Shown: piece by piece, positions 44,443 through 52,979 of the stretch
How the letters are laid out: every line of letters starts with the position of its first letter
Position numbering within the stretch: position 1 is the stretch's first letter
Assembly (NCBI GenBank): GCA_025808875.1
Contig: CP075528.1
Span: 4,462,473-4,526,472 of the forward strand
Length of the DNA stretch: 64,000 nt
From: Enhydrobacter sp.
GTDB lineage: Bacteria > Pseudomonadota > Alphaproteobacteria > Reyranellales > Reyranellaceae
Reading direction: 5' to 3'
The notes under the pieces: model-generated
Databases searched by the model: none
What the model saw: the letters and a program-made list of their open reading frames with translations, nothing else
What the model was told of the DNA's origin: nothing
Program-made: the position numbers and the translations under genes

Positions 44443-45680
44443 ACGACCTCGGCTGGATCGACGCGCTCCTGACGTCGGCCCGCCCGCAGGCGATGGGCGC
44501 CCTGCTGCGCTATTTCCGCGATCTCGACACCGCCGAGGAGGCCTTCCAGGAGGCCTGCCTGCGCGCGCTCAGGAACTGGCCGCAGAACGGCCCGCCGCGC
44601 GATGCCGCGGCCTGGCTGATCATGGTCGGCCGCAACGCCGCGATGGACGACGTGCGCCGGCGCGCCCGCCAGGCACCCTTGCCCGAGGAAGACCAGATCT
44701 CCGATCTCGACGACGTCGAAACGCCTCTCGTCGAGCGCCTGGACGACGAGCATTATCGCGACGACATCCTCCGGCTGCTGTTCGTGTGCTGCCATCCCGA
44801 GCTGCCGGCGACGCAGCAGATCGCGCTGGCGCTGCGCGTGGTATGCGGACTCTCGGTCAGGCAGATCGCCCGCGCCTTCCTGGTCGGCGAAGCGGCGATG
44901 GAACAGCGCCTCACCCGAGCCAAGGCGCGCATCGCCCGGTCGCAGGTGCCGTTCGAGACCCCCGGCCCCGCGGAACGATCCGAACGGCTGGCCGTCGTCG
45001 CCGCCATGATCTACCTGACCTTCAACGAGGGCTATTCGGCGGGGCCGACCGAAGCCGAGGCACGCACGCCGCTTGCCGAGGAGGCGATCCGGCTCGGCCG
45101 CCTGCTGCTACGCGTCTTTCCGACCGAACCCGAAGTGATGGGGCTGATGGCGCTGATGCTGCTGCAGCAGGCGCGCGCCAGCGCCCGCTTCGATGCCGAC
45201 GGCGCCATCGTGCTGCTCGAGGACCAGGATCGCCGGCTGTGGGACGACAAGCGCATCGCCGAAGGGCTGGCGCTGATCGACAAGGCGATGCGCCATCGCC
45301 GACCCGGCCCCTATCAGATCCAGGCCGCCATCGCCGCCCTGCATGCCCGCGCCAGGAAGGCCGAGGACACCGACTGGGCGCAGATCGACTTGCTCTACGC
45401 CAACCTCGAGCGGTTGCAGCCCTCGCCCGTGGTCACCCTCAACCGCGCGGTGGCGCTCAGCAAGGTGCAGGGGCCTGCAGCCGCGCTCGAGCTGGTCGAG
45501 CCGCTCGGCGACCGGCTCTCCAACTACTTCTACTTCCACGGCGTGCGCGGCGCCCTGTTGCAGCAGCTCGACCGACGCGAGGAGGCCCGCGCCGCCTTCG
45601 ACCGCGCCGTTGCGCTCGCCAACACGCCCGCCGAGGCCGCCCACATCCGCCAGCACATCGATCATCTGGCACGAGGCTGA
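44439..45680 (+). CDS. ECF42-group RNA polymerase sigma factor with C-terminal TPR region
   Basis: 413 aa, about twice the length of an ordinary ECF sigma factor. Region 2: LLRYFRDLDTAEEAFQEACLRALRNWP (about 22-48) and WLIMVGRNAAMDDVRRRAR. Region 4: LALRVVCGLSVRQIARAFLVGEAAMEQRLTRAK (about 135-165). After it comes the group-specific MIYLTFNEGYSA and a long helical, TPR-like domain (LEEDQ..., LLYANLERLQPSPVVTLNRAVALSK). In this group the extension is thought to replace an anti-sigma factor in controlling activity. Preceded by the DGPF gene, no anti-sigma gene nearby. Confidence 0.92.
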   Translation: MNDLGWIDALLTSARPQAMGALLRYFRDLDTAEEAFQEACLRALRNWPQNGPPRDAAAWLIMVGRNAAMDDVRRRARQAPLPEEDQISDLDDVETPLVERLDDEHYRDDILRLLFVCCHPELPATQQIALALRVVCGLSVRQIARAFLVGEAAMEQRLTRAKARIARSQVPFETPGPAERSERLAVVAAMIYLTFNEGYSAGPTEAEARTPLAEEAIRLGRLLLRVFPTEPEVMGLMALMLLQQARASARFDADGAIVLLEDQDRRLWDDKRIAEGLALIDKAMRHRRPGPYQIQAAIAALHARARKAEDTDWAQIDLLYANLERLQPSPVVTLNRAVALSKVQGPAAALELVEPLGDRLSNYFYFHGVRGALLQQLDRREEARAAFDRAVALANTPAEAAHIRQHIDHLARG

Positions 45681-45699
45681 CAAAAAAGCTCGCGGGGCA

Positions 45700-45726
45700 C
45701 GTCGGAATCGACCGGGCTCGTTCGTC
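45700..45726 (+). promoter_or_regulatory. Candidate ECF42-dependent promoter of the VOC gene
   Basis: CGTCGG (45700-45705), 17 bases, CGTCCT (45723-45728), 31 bases before the ATG at 45758. It shares the spacing and both boxes with the promoter at 44004, suggesting a common regulon. Confidence 0.5.
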
Positions 45727-45757
45727 CTTGGGACATGATCCCAACCTGGAGTTCGAC

Positions 45758-46165
45758 ATGAGCAACGAGAATCCGCCGGTCCTCGGCGGGGTCGCGCCCT
45801 ATCTGACCGTCAGCAATGCCGGCAAGGCGGCCGACTTCTACGTCAAGGCTTTCGGCGCCACCGAAGCCCGGCGTCTGCCGCCCGACGACAAGGGGCGCTA
45901 TCTGCACATCCATCTCGTCATCAACGGCGGCTCGGTGATGCTGGCCGATGCCTTCCCCGACCACGGCCATCCGCTGCAGCCGCCGGCGTCGTTCATGCTC
46001 CATCTCCAGGTCGACGACGTCGACGCCTGGTTCGAGCGCGCCCAAAATGCAGGCGCCGAGACCGTGTTGCCGGTCCAGCTCATGTTCTGGGGCGACCGCT
46101 ACGGCCAGTTGCGCGATCCGTTCGGCGTGCTGTGGTCCATCGCCACGACGCCGAAGGCCGCGTAG
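45758..46165 (+). CDS. PhnB-like VOC protein
   Basis: 135 aa. VAPYLTVSNAGKAADFYVKAFGATEARRLP is the PhnB/glyoxalase start; VMLADAF, then FMLHLQVDDVDAWFERAQNAGA and FWGDRYGQLRDPFGVLWSI are the second half, typical of the 3-dimethylubiquinone-methyltransferase-like or bleomycin-resistance-like group. The lone Glu/His metal ligands of true glyoxalase I are not evident. Often found in ECF42 or ECF41 regulons, consistent with the shared promoter. Not catalytic with certainty. Confidence 0.88.
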   Translation: MSNENPPVLGGVAPYLTVSNAGKAADFYVKAFGATEARRLPPDDKGRYLHIHLVINGGSVMLADAFPDHGHPLQPPASFMLHLQVDDVDAWFERAQNAGAETVLPVQLMFWGDRYGQLRDPFGVLWSIATTPKAA

Positions 46166-46171
46166 TCCGGA

Positions 46172-47980
46172 TCAGGCGGTGCCGCGGATCGCCTCGAGGA
46201 ACGCGGCGCCGTAGCGCTCGAGCTTGGCGTCGCCGATGCCGTGGATTTCGCGCATCGCCGCCATCGTGCCGGGCCGGTGCGTGGCGAGCTCGGCGAGAGT
46301 GCGATCCGAGAAGACCACATAGGCCGGCACCTTCTGCGCCTGGGCGAGCCTGGTGCGCAGGCCCTTGAGCGCCGTGAGCAGCGTCGCGTCCGCCTCTCCG
46401 ACCAGCGCGGCCGCCCGCTTGTCGCGCGACCGGCCGGCGGTCGGACGCGCGAGATCCTTGCGCAGCTCGATCTTCTGTTCGCCCCTCAGCACGCGCCAGC
46501 CCTCGTCGGTGACCCACCAGCGGCCGTGCTCGACCAGATCCTGGGCGATCAGTCCGATGGCCGAGAGCTGGCGGAAGATCGAGCGCCACTCGGCCGCCTT
46601 GCGCTCGGCGCCGACGCCGAAAGTCGGCAGCTTGTCGTGCTCGAACCTCTGCACGTTGTCGGTGCGGTCGCCGCGTACGATGGCGATCAGGTGCTCCATG
46701 CCGAAGCGCTCGCCGGTGCGCACGATCGCCGACATCGCCTTCTGCGCCTCGATCGTGCCGTCGAACCGGTCGACGCCCTCGAGGCAGAGGTCGCAGTTAC
46801 CGCACGGTTCCGAATGTTCGCCGAAATAGGCGAGCAGCGTCTGACGCCGGCAGCGCGGCGCCTCGGCCAGCGCCAGCAGCGCGCCGAGGCGCTGGCGATC
46901 GATGCGCTTGCGCTCGTCCGGCGAATCGCCCTGCTCGATCTGCAGCCGGCGCAGCTGCATGTCGCCCATGCCGTAGAGCGTCAGCGTGTCGGCCGGCAGG
47001 CCGTCGCGTCCGGCGCGACCGATCTCCTGGTAGTAGGCCTCGACGTTGGCGGGCAGGTCGGCGTGGCAGACGAAACGCACGTCGGGCTTGTCGATGCCCA
47101 TGCCGAACGCCACCGTGGCCGTCATCACCACGCCGTCCTGCTGCTGGAAGGCATCCTGGTTGGCGTCGCGCACCGCCTTGTCGAGGCCGGCATGGTAGGG
47201 CAGCGCGCGCACGCCGGCGGCGACGAGGGTCCCGGCCAGCTCCTCGACCTTGCGGCGCGAGGCGCAGTAGACGATGCCGCTTTCGCCCGCGTGCTCCCGC
47301 ACGAAGGCCAGCACCTGGCGCGAGGATCGGTCCTTGGGCTTGAAGGCGAGCCGCAGGTTCGGCCGATCGAAGCTGCGCACGAAGGTGCGCGGCGGAGCGG
47401 TGAACAGCTTGTCGACGATGTCGCTGCGCGTCGGCGCATCGGCCGTCGCGGTGAGCGCCATGGTCTGCAGTCGGCCGCCGATCTGGCGCGCCAGGCTGCC
47501 GAGCGCGAGATACTCGGGCCGGAAGTCGTGGCCCCACTGCGAGACGCAGTGCGCCTCGTCGATCGCCATCAGCGCCACGTTGGTCTCGGCGAGCAGCTCG
47601 ATCGTGTCGGGGCGGGCCAGCCTTTCGGGCGCGACATAGAGCAGACGAAGCTCGCGGCGGCGCAGGAGATCGAGCACGCGCGCGTTCTCGGCCGGATCGT
47701 TGCTCGAGTTGAGGCTGCCCGCCGCAACGCCGGCCGCGCCGAGCGCGCGCACCTGATCGCGCATCAGGGCGATCAGCGGCGACACCACGAGCGTCAGTCC
47801 CGGGCGCGCGATCGCGGGCAGCTGATAGCACAGCGACTTGCCGCTGCCGGTCGGCATGACGGCGAGCACGTTCTCGCCCTCGAGCACGGCGCGCACGATC
47901 TCCTCCTGGCCCGGGCGGAACGCGCTGAAGCCGAACACGGAATGAAGCAGGGTGCGTGCAGTCGAAAGCGAAGCGGACAT
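46172..47980 (-). CDS. recQ: ATP-dependent DNA helicase RecQ
   Basis: 602 aa. Walker A PTGSGKSLCYQLPA (about 40-53), DEAH box MAIDEAHCVSQWGHDFRPEY (about 140), motif VI GRAGRDGLPA, the zinc-binding cysteines YFGEHSEPCGNCDLCLEG (about 365-383), winged-helix RQC domain and a C-terminal HRDC domain (AYVVFSDRTLAELATHRPGTMAAMREIHGIGDAKLERYG). Unwinds DNA 3' to 5' in recombination and fork repair. Monocistronic, opposite strand to the VOC gene. Confidence 0.97.
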   Translation of the reverse strand: MSASLSTARTLLHSVFGFSAFRPGQEEIVRAVLEGENVLAVMPTGSGKSLCYQLPAIARPGLTLVVSPLIALMRDQVRALGAAGVAAGSLNSSNDPAENARVLDLLRRRELRLLYVAPERLARPDTIELLAETNVALMAIDEAHCVSQWGHDFRPEYLALGSLARQIGGRLQTMALTATADAPTRSDIVDKLFTAPPRTFVRSFDRPNLRLAFKPKDRSSRQVLAFVREHAGESGIVYCASRRKVEELAGTLVAAGVRALPYHAGLDKAVRDANQDAFQQQDGVVMTATVAFGMGIDKPDVRFVCHADLPANVEAYYQEIGRAGRDGLPADTLTLYGMGDMQLRRLQIEQGDSPDERKRIDRQRLGALLALAEAPRCRRQTLLAYFGEHSEPCGNCDLCLEGVDRFDGTIEAQKAMSAIVRTGERFGMEHLIAIVRGDRTDNVQRFEHDKLPTFGVGAERKAAEWRSIFRQLSAIGLIAQDLVEHGRWWVTDEGWRVLRGEQKIELRKDLARPTAGRSRDKRAAALVGEADATLLTALKGLRTRLAQAQKVPAYVVFSDRTLAELATHRPGTMAAMREIHGIGDAKLERYGAAFLEAIRGTA

Positions 47981-48214
47981 TGCCTTGTCGCAACACTAGC
48001 GACGACGCATGAATCGCGCACTGTGGATGAACGCGCGACGTGTTTTCGCCGCACATCATTCGCCATTGGTTCGCGAAAGTGATGCAGCGCTGCAACACGC
48101 CCAGATCGCCTTCTCAGGTTCAAACTCGCGCCCTTTCGTGGCCGCTTTCTCCCGGCTCACTCCGACGCGCTCACAAGAGCAATCTCAACCCTCGATCAGC
48201 GTTTGAAGTTTGTC

Positions 48215-48880
48215 ATGACCGTGAAGAAGTCGATCGGCCTCGCAGTGGCGGCGGCTGCCACGCTCGTCGCGGCACCGCTCGCCGCGCAGCCGGCGAACCC
48301 CTACTGGGAAGGATTCTACGGCGGCCTCAATGCCGGCGGCCTGTGGGGCACGACATCGAGCTCGCTCACTCTCGGCAACGATGCCGGCGGCCGCTACGGA
48401 GTCGGCTCGGGCTTCGCGGGCGGCGCCCAGGTCGGCTACAACTATCTCGTCGGCCCCGTGCTGCTCGGCGCCGAGCTCGACTTCCAGGGCTCGACCTATC
48501 AATCGACCCTGACGAGCACCACGATGGGCAGCTCGGGCTACACCGCCAATCACACCATGCCGTGGTTCAGCACAATGCGCGCCCGCATCGGCTACCCGGT
48601 GGGCTCGGTGATGCCCTACGTGACGGGCGGCGCCGTGTGGGGCCGCCAGAAGCTCGAGGGCACAGACACGCCCAACGGCTACTTCAACGTCGCCAACAAC
48701 TTCTGGACCTACACGTTCGGCGCCGGCGTGGAAGGCCACTTCACCGACCACTGGTCGGCGAAGCTCGAGTATCTGTGGATCGGCACGCCCGACACGCCGC
48801 TGTCGTCGCCGGCAACCACCTCGATCAACGACCGTTCGATCGGCAACCTCGTGCGCGTCGGCGTCAACTACAAATTCTAG
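48215..48880 (+). CDS. Outer-membrane beta-barrel protein (OmpA/Omp25-like)
   Basis: 221 aa from ATG 48215; a TTG at 48203 is an alternative. Signal peptide MTVKKSIGLAVAAAATLVAAPLAAQ. The mature protein alternates glycine-rich strands ending in aromatic residues: WEGFYGGLNAGGLWG, GFAGGAQVGYNYLVGPVLLGAELDF, WTYTFGAGVEGHFTDHWSAKLEYLWI, closing with VRVGVNYKF, the C-terminal Phe needed for BAM assembly. It is an eight-strand barrel typical of alphaproteobacterial surface antigens. Confidence 0.9.
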   Translation: MTVKKSIGLAVAAAATLVAAPLAAQPANPYWEGFYGGLNAGGLWGTTSSSLTLGNDAGGRYGVGSGFAGGAQVGYNYLVGPVLLGAELDFQGSTYQSTLTSTTMGSSGYTANHTMPWFSTMRARIGYPVGSVMPYVTGGAVWGRQKLEGTDTPNGYFNVANNFWTYTFGAGVEGHFTDHWSAKLEYLWIGTPDTPLSSPATTSINDRSIGNLVRVGVNYKF

Positions 48881-48924
48881 CGCGACGGATCGTGGCGGAA
48901 CCTTGGCACTCTCCCGGTCGTTCC

Positions 48925-48957
48925 CTCTCCAACCGTCCACCCGGACGATTGGGGGAG
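48925..48957 (+). promoter_or_regulatory. Hairpin sequestering the Shine-Dalgarno of the DUF3309 gene
   Basis: CTCTCCAACCGTCC pairs with GGACGATTGGGGGAG around the loop ACCC: about 12 pairs including G-T wobbles and one C/A mismatch. The GGGGGAG ribosome-binding site (48951-48957) is wholly within the 3' arm, four bases before the ATG at 48962. Confidence 0.5.
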
Positions 48958-48961
48958 TGCG

Positions 48962-49219
48962 ATGCTCGCGTTCTGCATGGCTGTGATCCTGGCTTCGACG
49001 GCAATCGCCGCCTACCCCTGCTGGCGCCATAGTGCGCAGTGGGGCCATGGGCCGAGCGTAGCGGCAGCCCTGCTGATGGTCGCCGTCACGGTCGCGGCTG
49101 TCGGCGACAGGGCGCGCACCGGCGACAGGATATCGGGCAATCCATCGATCCGGATCGGCGCCGACGAGGTCCGCTACGCCGCCCTTCGGGCCGGCAGTCC
49201 GCAGGTTTCCCCGCCTTAG
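48962..49219 (+). CDS. DUF3309-like small membrane protein (85 aa)
   Basis: GGGGGAG lies four bases before the start codon. Residues 1-18 (MLAFCMAVILASTAIAAY) form a first hydrophobic helix and AALLMVAVTVAAVGD a second. Between them is PCWRHSAQWGHGPSV, which fits the P-W/R-HS-WG-GPS pattern of the DUF3309 small membrane proteins. The C-terminal 35 residues are soluble and Arg/Pro-rich. Function unknown. The structured leader suggests translation control. Confidence 0.68.
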   Translation: MLAFCMAVILASTAIAAYPCWRHSAQWGHGPSVAAALLMVAVTVAAVGDRARTGDRISGNPSIRIGADEVRYAALRAGSPQVSPP

Positions 49220-49477
49220 GACTCCTGACGCGGGTCTCAGCGGAACATTCGGTCTGGTGTCCATTCGGATCAATGACTTGCGGTGTCTCACGGGACGAGA
49301 CATCCACGAGACGACACGGACCCTGTGGATGAGTGGACTCCGAGGATTGCAGGGGACTGTGAGGACTCGAGGACGAATCGGCCTGGATGCCGATGTCATC
49401 AGCGTTGCAGCGGTCCTCGCTGTCGAGGACGCCGCAAGGACGGCGAAGTGCTGGTGTCTCGGCCGGCACGACCCTGG

Positions 49478-50251
49478 CTAATGGCGCGCCGCTTGACCGC
49501 CATCGAGGGTCATCACCACGCCGCTGATGTAGCTCGCCCGATCGGAGGCGAGGAAGACCGCGAGGTCGGCGACCTCGTCAGGCTCGGCGGCTCGGCCGAA
49601 TGGCATGTGACTGGTAAGTTCGGGCCACCGTTCGGGGTCGCCCCATTTTTGCTCGGCCTGGCCGCGCAGCAGGGTGAGCATGCGGTCGGTGCGCGTCGCG
49701 GGCGGATTGATCGCCACCACGCGCACGCCCTGGTCGACGCTGCGCGAGCCCACGGCGCGCGTGAAAGCCATCAAGCCGGCATTGCCCATCGTGCCGGCGA
49801 CATAGTCGTAGTTATAGGCTTCGCCGGCGAGACCGATGATGTTCACGATCACGCCCTTCCTGCGGGCGTACATCTTGTCCAGCATGGCGCGCGTGGCGTT
49901 GACGTAGCCGAACACCTTCAGATCCCAGGCCTCGCGCCATTTCGGTTCGGTCATGCCGAGGACGTCGCCGCGCGGGATGGCGCCGGCGTTGTTGACCAGG
50001 ATATCGGCATGACCCACCGCGTCGACCACCGACCGCACGGTATCGCCCTTCGAGAAGTCGGCGACATGGATCTCGACCGGCACATTGTGGCGCGAGCGGA
50101 TCTTGTCCTGCGCCGCCTCGAGCGACTCCTTCGAACGCGAAGCGATGTGGACCGCGCATCCCTCCGCGGCGAATCCCATGGCGCATGCCAGACCGATGCC
50201 ACGGCTGCCGCCGCTGATGAGAACCGTCTTGCCGGTGAGTTTGAGATCCAT
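49478..50251 (-). CDS. SDR-family protein lacking catalytic Ser and Lys
   Basis: 257 aa. Classic Rossmann start LTGKTVLISGGSRGIGLACA (TGxxxGIG) and NNAGAIPRG are intact, so NAD(P) binding is likely. The active-site Tyr is present in YNYDYVAGTMGNAGLMAF, but the Lys four residues later is Thr (Y-V-A-G-T), and the Ser position 13 residues earlier is Asn in VNIIGLAGE. Either a different mechanism or a non-catalytic role is implied. The last of three leftward genes (NHL/SMP-30, MBL, SDR) with short gaps. Confidence 0.88.
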   Translation of the reverse strand: MDLKLTGKTVLISGGSRGIGLACAMGFAAEGCAVHIASRSKESLEAAQDKIRSRHNVPVEIHVADFSKGDTVRSVVDAVGHADILVNNAGAIPRGDVLGMTEPKWREAWDLKVFGYVNATRAMLDKMYARRKGVIVNIIGLAGEAYNYDYVAGTMGNAGLMAFTRAVGSRSVDQGVRVVAINPPATRTDRMLTLLRGQAEQKWGDPERWPELTSHMPFGRAAEPDEVADLAVFLASDRASYISGVVMTLDGGQAARH

Positions 50252-50264
50252 CCGCCGGGTCCCC

Positions 50265-51158
50265 CTAGAGCCTGTAGACGCTGTCGACCGCGGCGCGGCC
50301 GTCGTCGGTCTTCACGCGACCGTCCTTCACCATCTGGATCAGATGCGCCAGCATCGAGCGGCCAGCTGCCGCATGCAGGTGCGCCGGCGTGTCGGCATAG
50401 TTCTTGGCCACCATCCGGGGGATGGTTTGCGGCCCTTCCTTGAGACGCGCCATGATCTGGGCCTCACGCCCCAGCCGATGCTCAATATACGCCTGCACGA
50501 AAGGATGCGGGTTGCGGATCTCGGCGCCGTGCGTCGGGATGTAGAGCGTCTCCTCGCGCGGAAGAAGCTTGCGCAGACTGGCGAAATAGTCGGCCATGTT
50601 GCCGTCGGGCGGCGAGATCACCGCGGTCGACCAGCCCATGACATGATCGCCAGACAGCAGGGCCTTGTCCTCCTTCACCGCGAAGCAGAGATGGTTGGAG
50701 ATATGGCCGGGCGTGTAGACCGCCTCGACGTTCCAGCCGTCTCCCTGAACCACGTCACTGTCGGCGAGCTTGACGTCGGGCGCGAAGGCAAGATCGCCCG
50801 CCTCCTCCGGCTTCTCGCCGGCCGGCGGCCGGGGATGCGGCCCGTAGCTATAGACCTTGGCGCCGGTCGCCTTGGCGATCGCCGGCGTCGCCGGCACGTG
50901 ATCGATATGGGTATGGGTGACGAAGACGTGCGTCACGGTCTCGCCCCGCACCGCGTTCAGGACGGCGTCGATGTGATCCTGCTGATCGGGGCCAGGGTCG
51001 ACGATCGCCACCTTGCCGTGGCCGATGACGTAGGTGCCGGTGCCTTTGAAGGTGAACGGGCTGGGGTTCCTGGCGACGATACGCCGGACGAGGGGCGTCA
51101 CCTCCATCGCCGTGGCATAGTCGAACTTGAAGTCCTTGATGAAAGGAATGCCAGGCAT
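50265..51158 (-). CDS. Metallo-beta-lactamase-fold hydrolase
   Basis: 297 aa. Metal-binding motif VFVTHTHIDHVPAT (H-x-H-x-D-H, about 81-94), later GHISNHL with a third His, LSGDHVMGW with the bridging Asp, and a THGAEI His near 210. LACTB2/glyoxalase II-like arrangement: THGAEIRNPHPFVQAYIEHRLGRE and C-terminal winged helix. Hydrolyses thioesters, lactones or phosphodiesters; substrate unknown. Start ATG 51158 lies eight bases after the preceding gene's stop. Confidence 0.9.
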   Translation of the reverse strand: MPGIPFIKDFKFDYATAMEVTPLVRRIVARNPSPFTFKGTGTYVIGHGKVAIVDPGPDQQDHIDAVLNAVRGETVTHVFVTHTHIDHVPATPAIAKATGAKVYSYGPHPRPPAGEKPEEAGDLAFAPDVKLADSDVVQGDGWNVEAVYTPGHISNHLCFAVKEDKALLSGDHVMGWSTAVISPPDGNMADYFASLRKLLPREETLYIPTHGAEIRNPHPFVQAYIEHRLGREAQIMARLKEGPQTIPRMVAKNYADTPAHLHAAAGRSMLAHLIQMVKDGRVKTDDGRAAVDSVYRL

Positions 51159-51166
51159 GGGTCTCC

Positions 51167-52852
51167 TCAGCGCGCCGGCGGCACGAGCTTGTAGATGGCG
51201 TTGCGACGATCCGAACTGACATAGACGGCGCCCGACCTACCCACGGCGACCCCCGTGGGGACCAGGCCGGGCGGCCCACCGGGGAACGGCGCGAGACCGA
51301 TGTCGAGGTTGGAGGCGACTATCGTCCTCGCGCCCGTTGCCGGATCGATAGCGACGATGCGCTGCTGTCCGACCTCCGCGACATAAATGCGGCCATCCGG
51401 CCCGACATCGATCCCTTCCGGCGCCGCCAACCCATCTGCGAGGACGGTGCGGGCGCCGGACGCGAGATCGAGGCGGGTGACCGCGCCCGCCGCGATCTCG
51501 GTGACGTAGATCGAGCTGCCGGTTCCTTGCGCCATCGACACCGGCCCCCGCAGATCCCGGGCGACGATCGTGCGCGACTTGCCGTCTGCACTCACCTTGA
51601 CGAGATTGCCGGTGGCCAGCTCCGCGACGTAAAGCGTGCCATCTGCCATCTCCAGCGCATCGACCGGCGCCGCGAAGTCGCCCAGGCTCACCACGAGCTT
51701 GCCGGTCTTGCGATCGACCTTCTCGACCGTGTTGGAGAACCAGCTGGTCAGCACCACATGCTTGGGGCCGACGGAAATGCCGAGCGGATAGGCATGGGTA
51801 TCGCCATGCACGCGCAACACGTCGTGCACGGCGCCGCTTTGCCCATCGACTGTGCGATAGCTGAAGACATCGGCGACGTGCAGCGTCTCCCTGGTGCCGT
51901 CGCTCACCACCGCGAGATCCGTCGGAATGGCCAGCCGTCCTTCAATGATGGTCTTGGCCGCACCGGTCACCTTGTCGACGAGATAAATCCCATTGTCGGT
52001 CATCGACGTCACGAACAGCCGCCCCCGTGAGTCGAACGCCAGGTTGTCGAGGCCCGACCTCAGCGTCGCCACCAGTTTCTTGGCCTTGCTGGTCAGGCTC
52101 ACGCTCCATACCGAGCCATTAGCCGTGTCGATGACGTAGAGATTGTCCTGATTCTGCGGATCGAAGTTGACCGCGGCCGGCGTCGTGAAACCTTCCGCGA
52201 CAGTCTCGATGGCGCCGTTGGCGAGATTCACCTTGACCACCTGACCCTTGAACCAGAGTGGGCCGTAGAGAAAGCCGTTGTCGCGATGAATTTCGAAGCC
52301 GTTCAGGCCGCCGAGCTTATCCGCGACCTTTCGCAGTTCGGTGCGCGGCAACGACTTGAACTCGGGCTTGTCGACGTTCCTGAGGTCGATCTCGTACAGC
52401 GCATCGCCGATGAACACCTCGGAAACGAACAGCCGCCCATCCTTGGCAAAGGCGAGCGAGTTCGGTCCTGCCATACCGTGCGCGACTTCGACCGTCTTCC
52501 CGTTGGGGCGCCGGACGTAGACCTTGCCGAGGAGAAATGCAGTCCACGCCATCGTGCCGTCTTCGGCGAAGGCAATGTCGTCGGCCATGCCGGTCGGCGG
52601 ATTGACGAGAGGGTCGACTTCACCCGAATCGACTTGGACACGATAGAGTGTCTGACCGATAACGGACCCAGCGAAGAGCTGGTCGTCCTTGTTGAAGGCA
52701 AGGCCATGAATGCCGTGAAACCATGAGCCGGGTACCAGGATCTGCTGGCGATACTCCGCGGGCGGCGAGGTCGTTGCGGCCTGCTGGCCGGACGCGCCAC
52801 CGGCCATCGCGAGCGCGAACACTGCCGACACAAAGAGACGGCGCACACCCAT
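51167..52852 (-). CDS. Secreted NHL/SMP-30-type beta-propeller protein
   Basis: 561 aa. Signal peptide MGVRRLFVSAVFALAMAGGASGQ. Repeating propeller blades of about 45 residues can be seen as GLAFNKDDQLFAG, LAFAKDGRLFVSEV, LAFDSRGRLFVTSM, LEMADGTLYVAEL, GIDVGPDGRIYVAEVG and GVAVGRSGAVYVSS, probably two linked propellers. SMP-30/gluconolactonase, NHL and ligand-binding roles are all possible. No gluconolactonase metal Glu was identified. First gene of the leftward group, divergent from the CaiB gene. Confidence 0.85.
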   Translation of the reverse strand: MGVRRLFVSAVFALAMAGGASGQQAATTSPPAEYRQQILVPGSWFHGIHGLAFNKDDQLFAGSVIGQTLYRVQVDSGEVDPLVNPPTGMADDIAFAEDGTMAWTAFLLGKVYVRRPNGKTVEVAHGMAGPNSLAFAKDGRLFVSEVFIGDALYEIDLRNVDKPEFKSLPRTELRKVADKLGGLNGFEIHRDNGFLYGPLWFKGQVVKVNLANGAIETVAEGFTTPAAVNFDPQNQDNLYVIDTANGSVWSVSLTSKAKKLVATLRSGLDNLAFDSRGRLFVTSMTDNGIYLVDKVTGAAKTIIEGRLAIPTDLAVVSDGTRETLHVADVFSYRTVDGQSGAVHDVLRVHGDTHAYPLGISVGPKHVVLTSWFSNTVEKVDRKTGKLVVSLGDFAAPVDALEMADGTLYVAELATGNLVKVSADGKSRTIVARDLRGPVSMAQGTGSSIYVTEIAAGAVTRLDLASGARTVLADGLAAPEGIDVGPDGRIYVAEVGQQRIVAIDPATGARTIVASNLDIGLAPFPGGPPGLVPTGVAVGRSGAVYVSSDRRNAIYKLVPPAR

Positions 52853-52979
52853 CCGAACTTCCCTCCAACCCCTTTTCTCGCGGCGCGGACTTTAGACCGG
52901 GCTATGGGTTTTGTAACGCCGAACCCTTCGGCTACCATCGGCAGGTATCGCAAAAACGACACTTTCGCAGGAGGAAGTC

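Noticed and set aside
49257..49481. 74-codon plus-strand frame
   Set aside because: No RBS or recognisable features; lies in a convergent gap.
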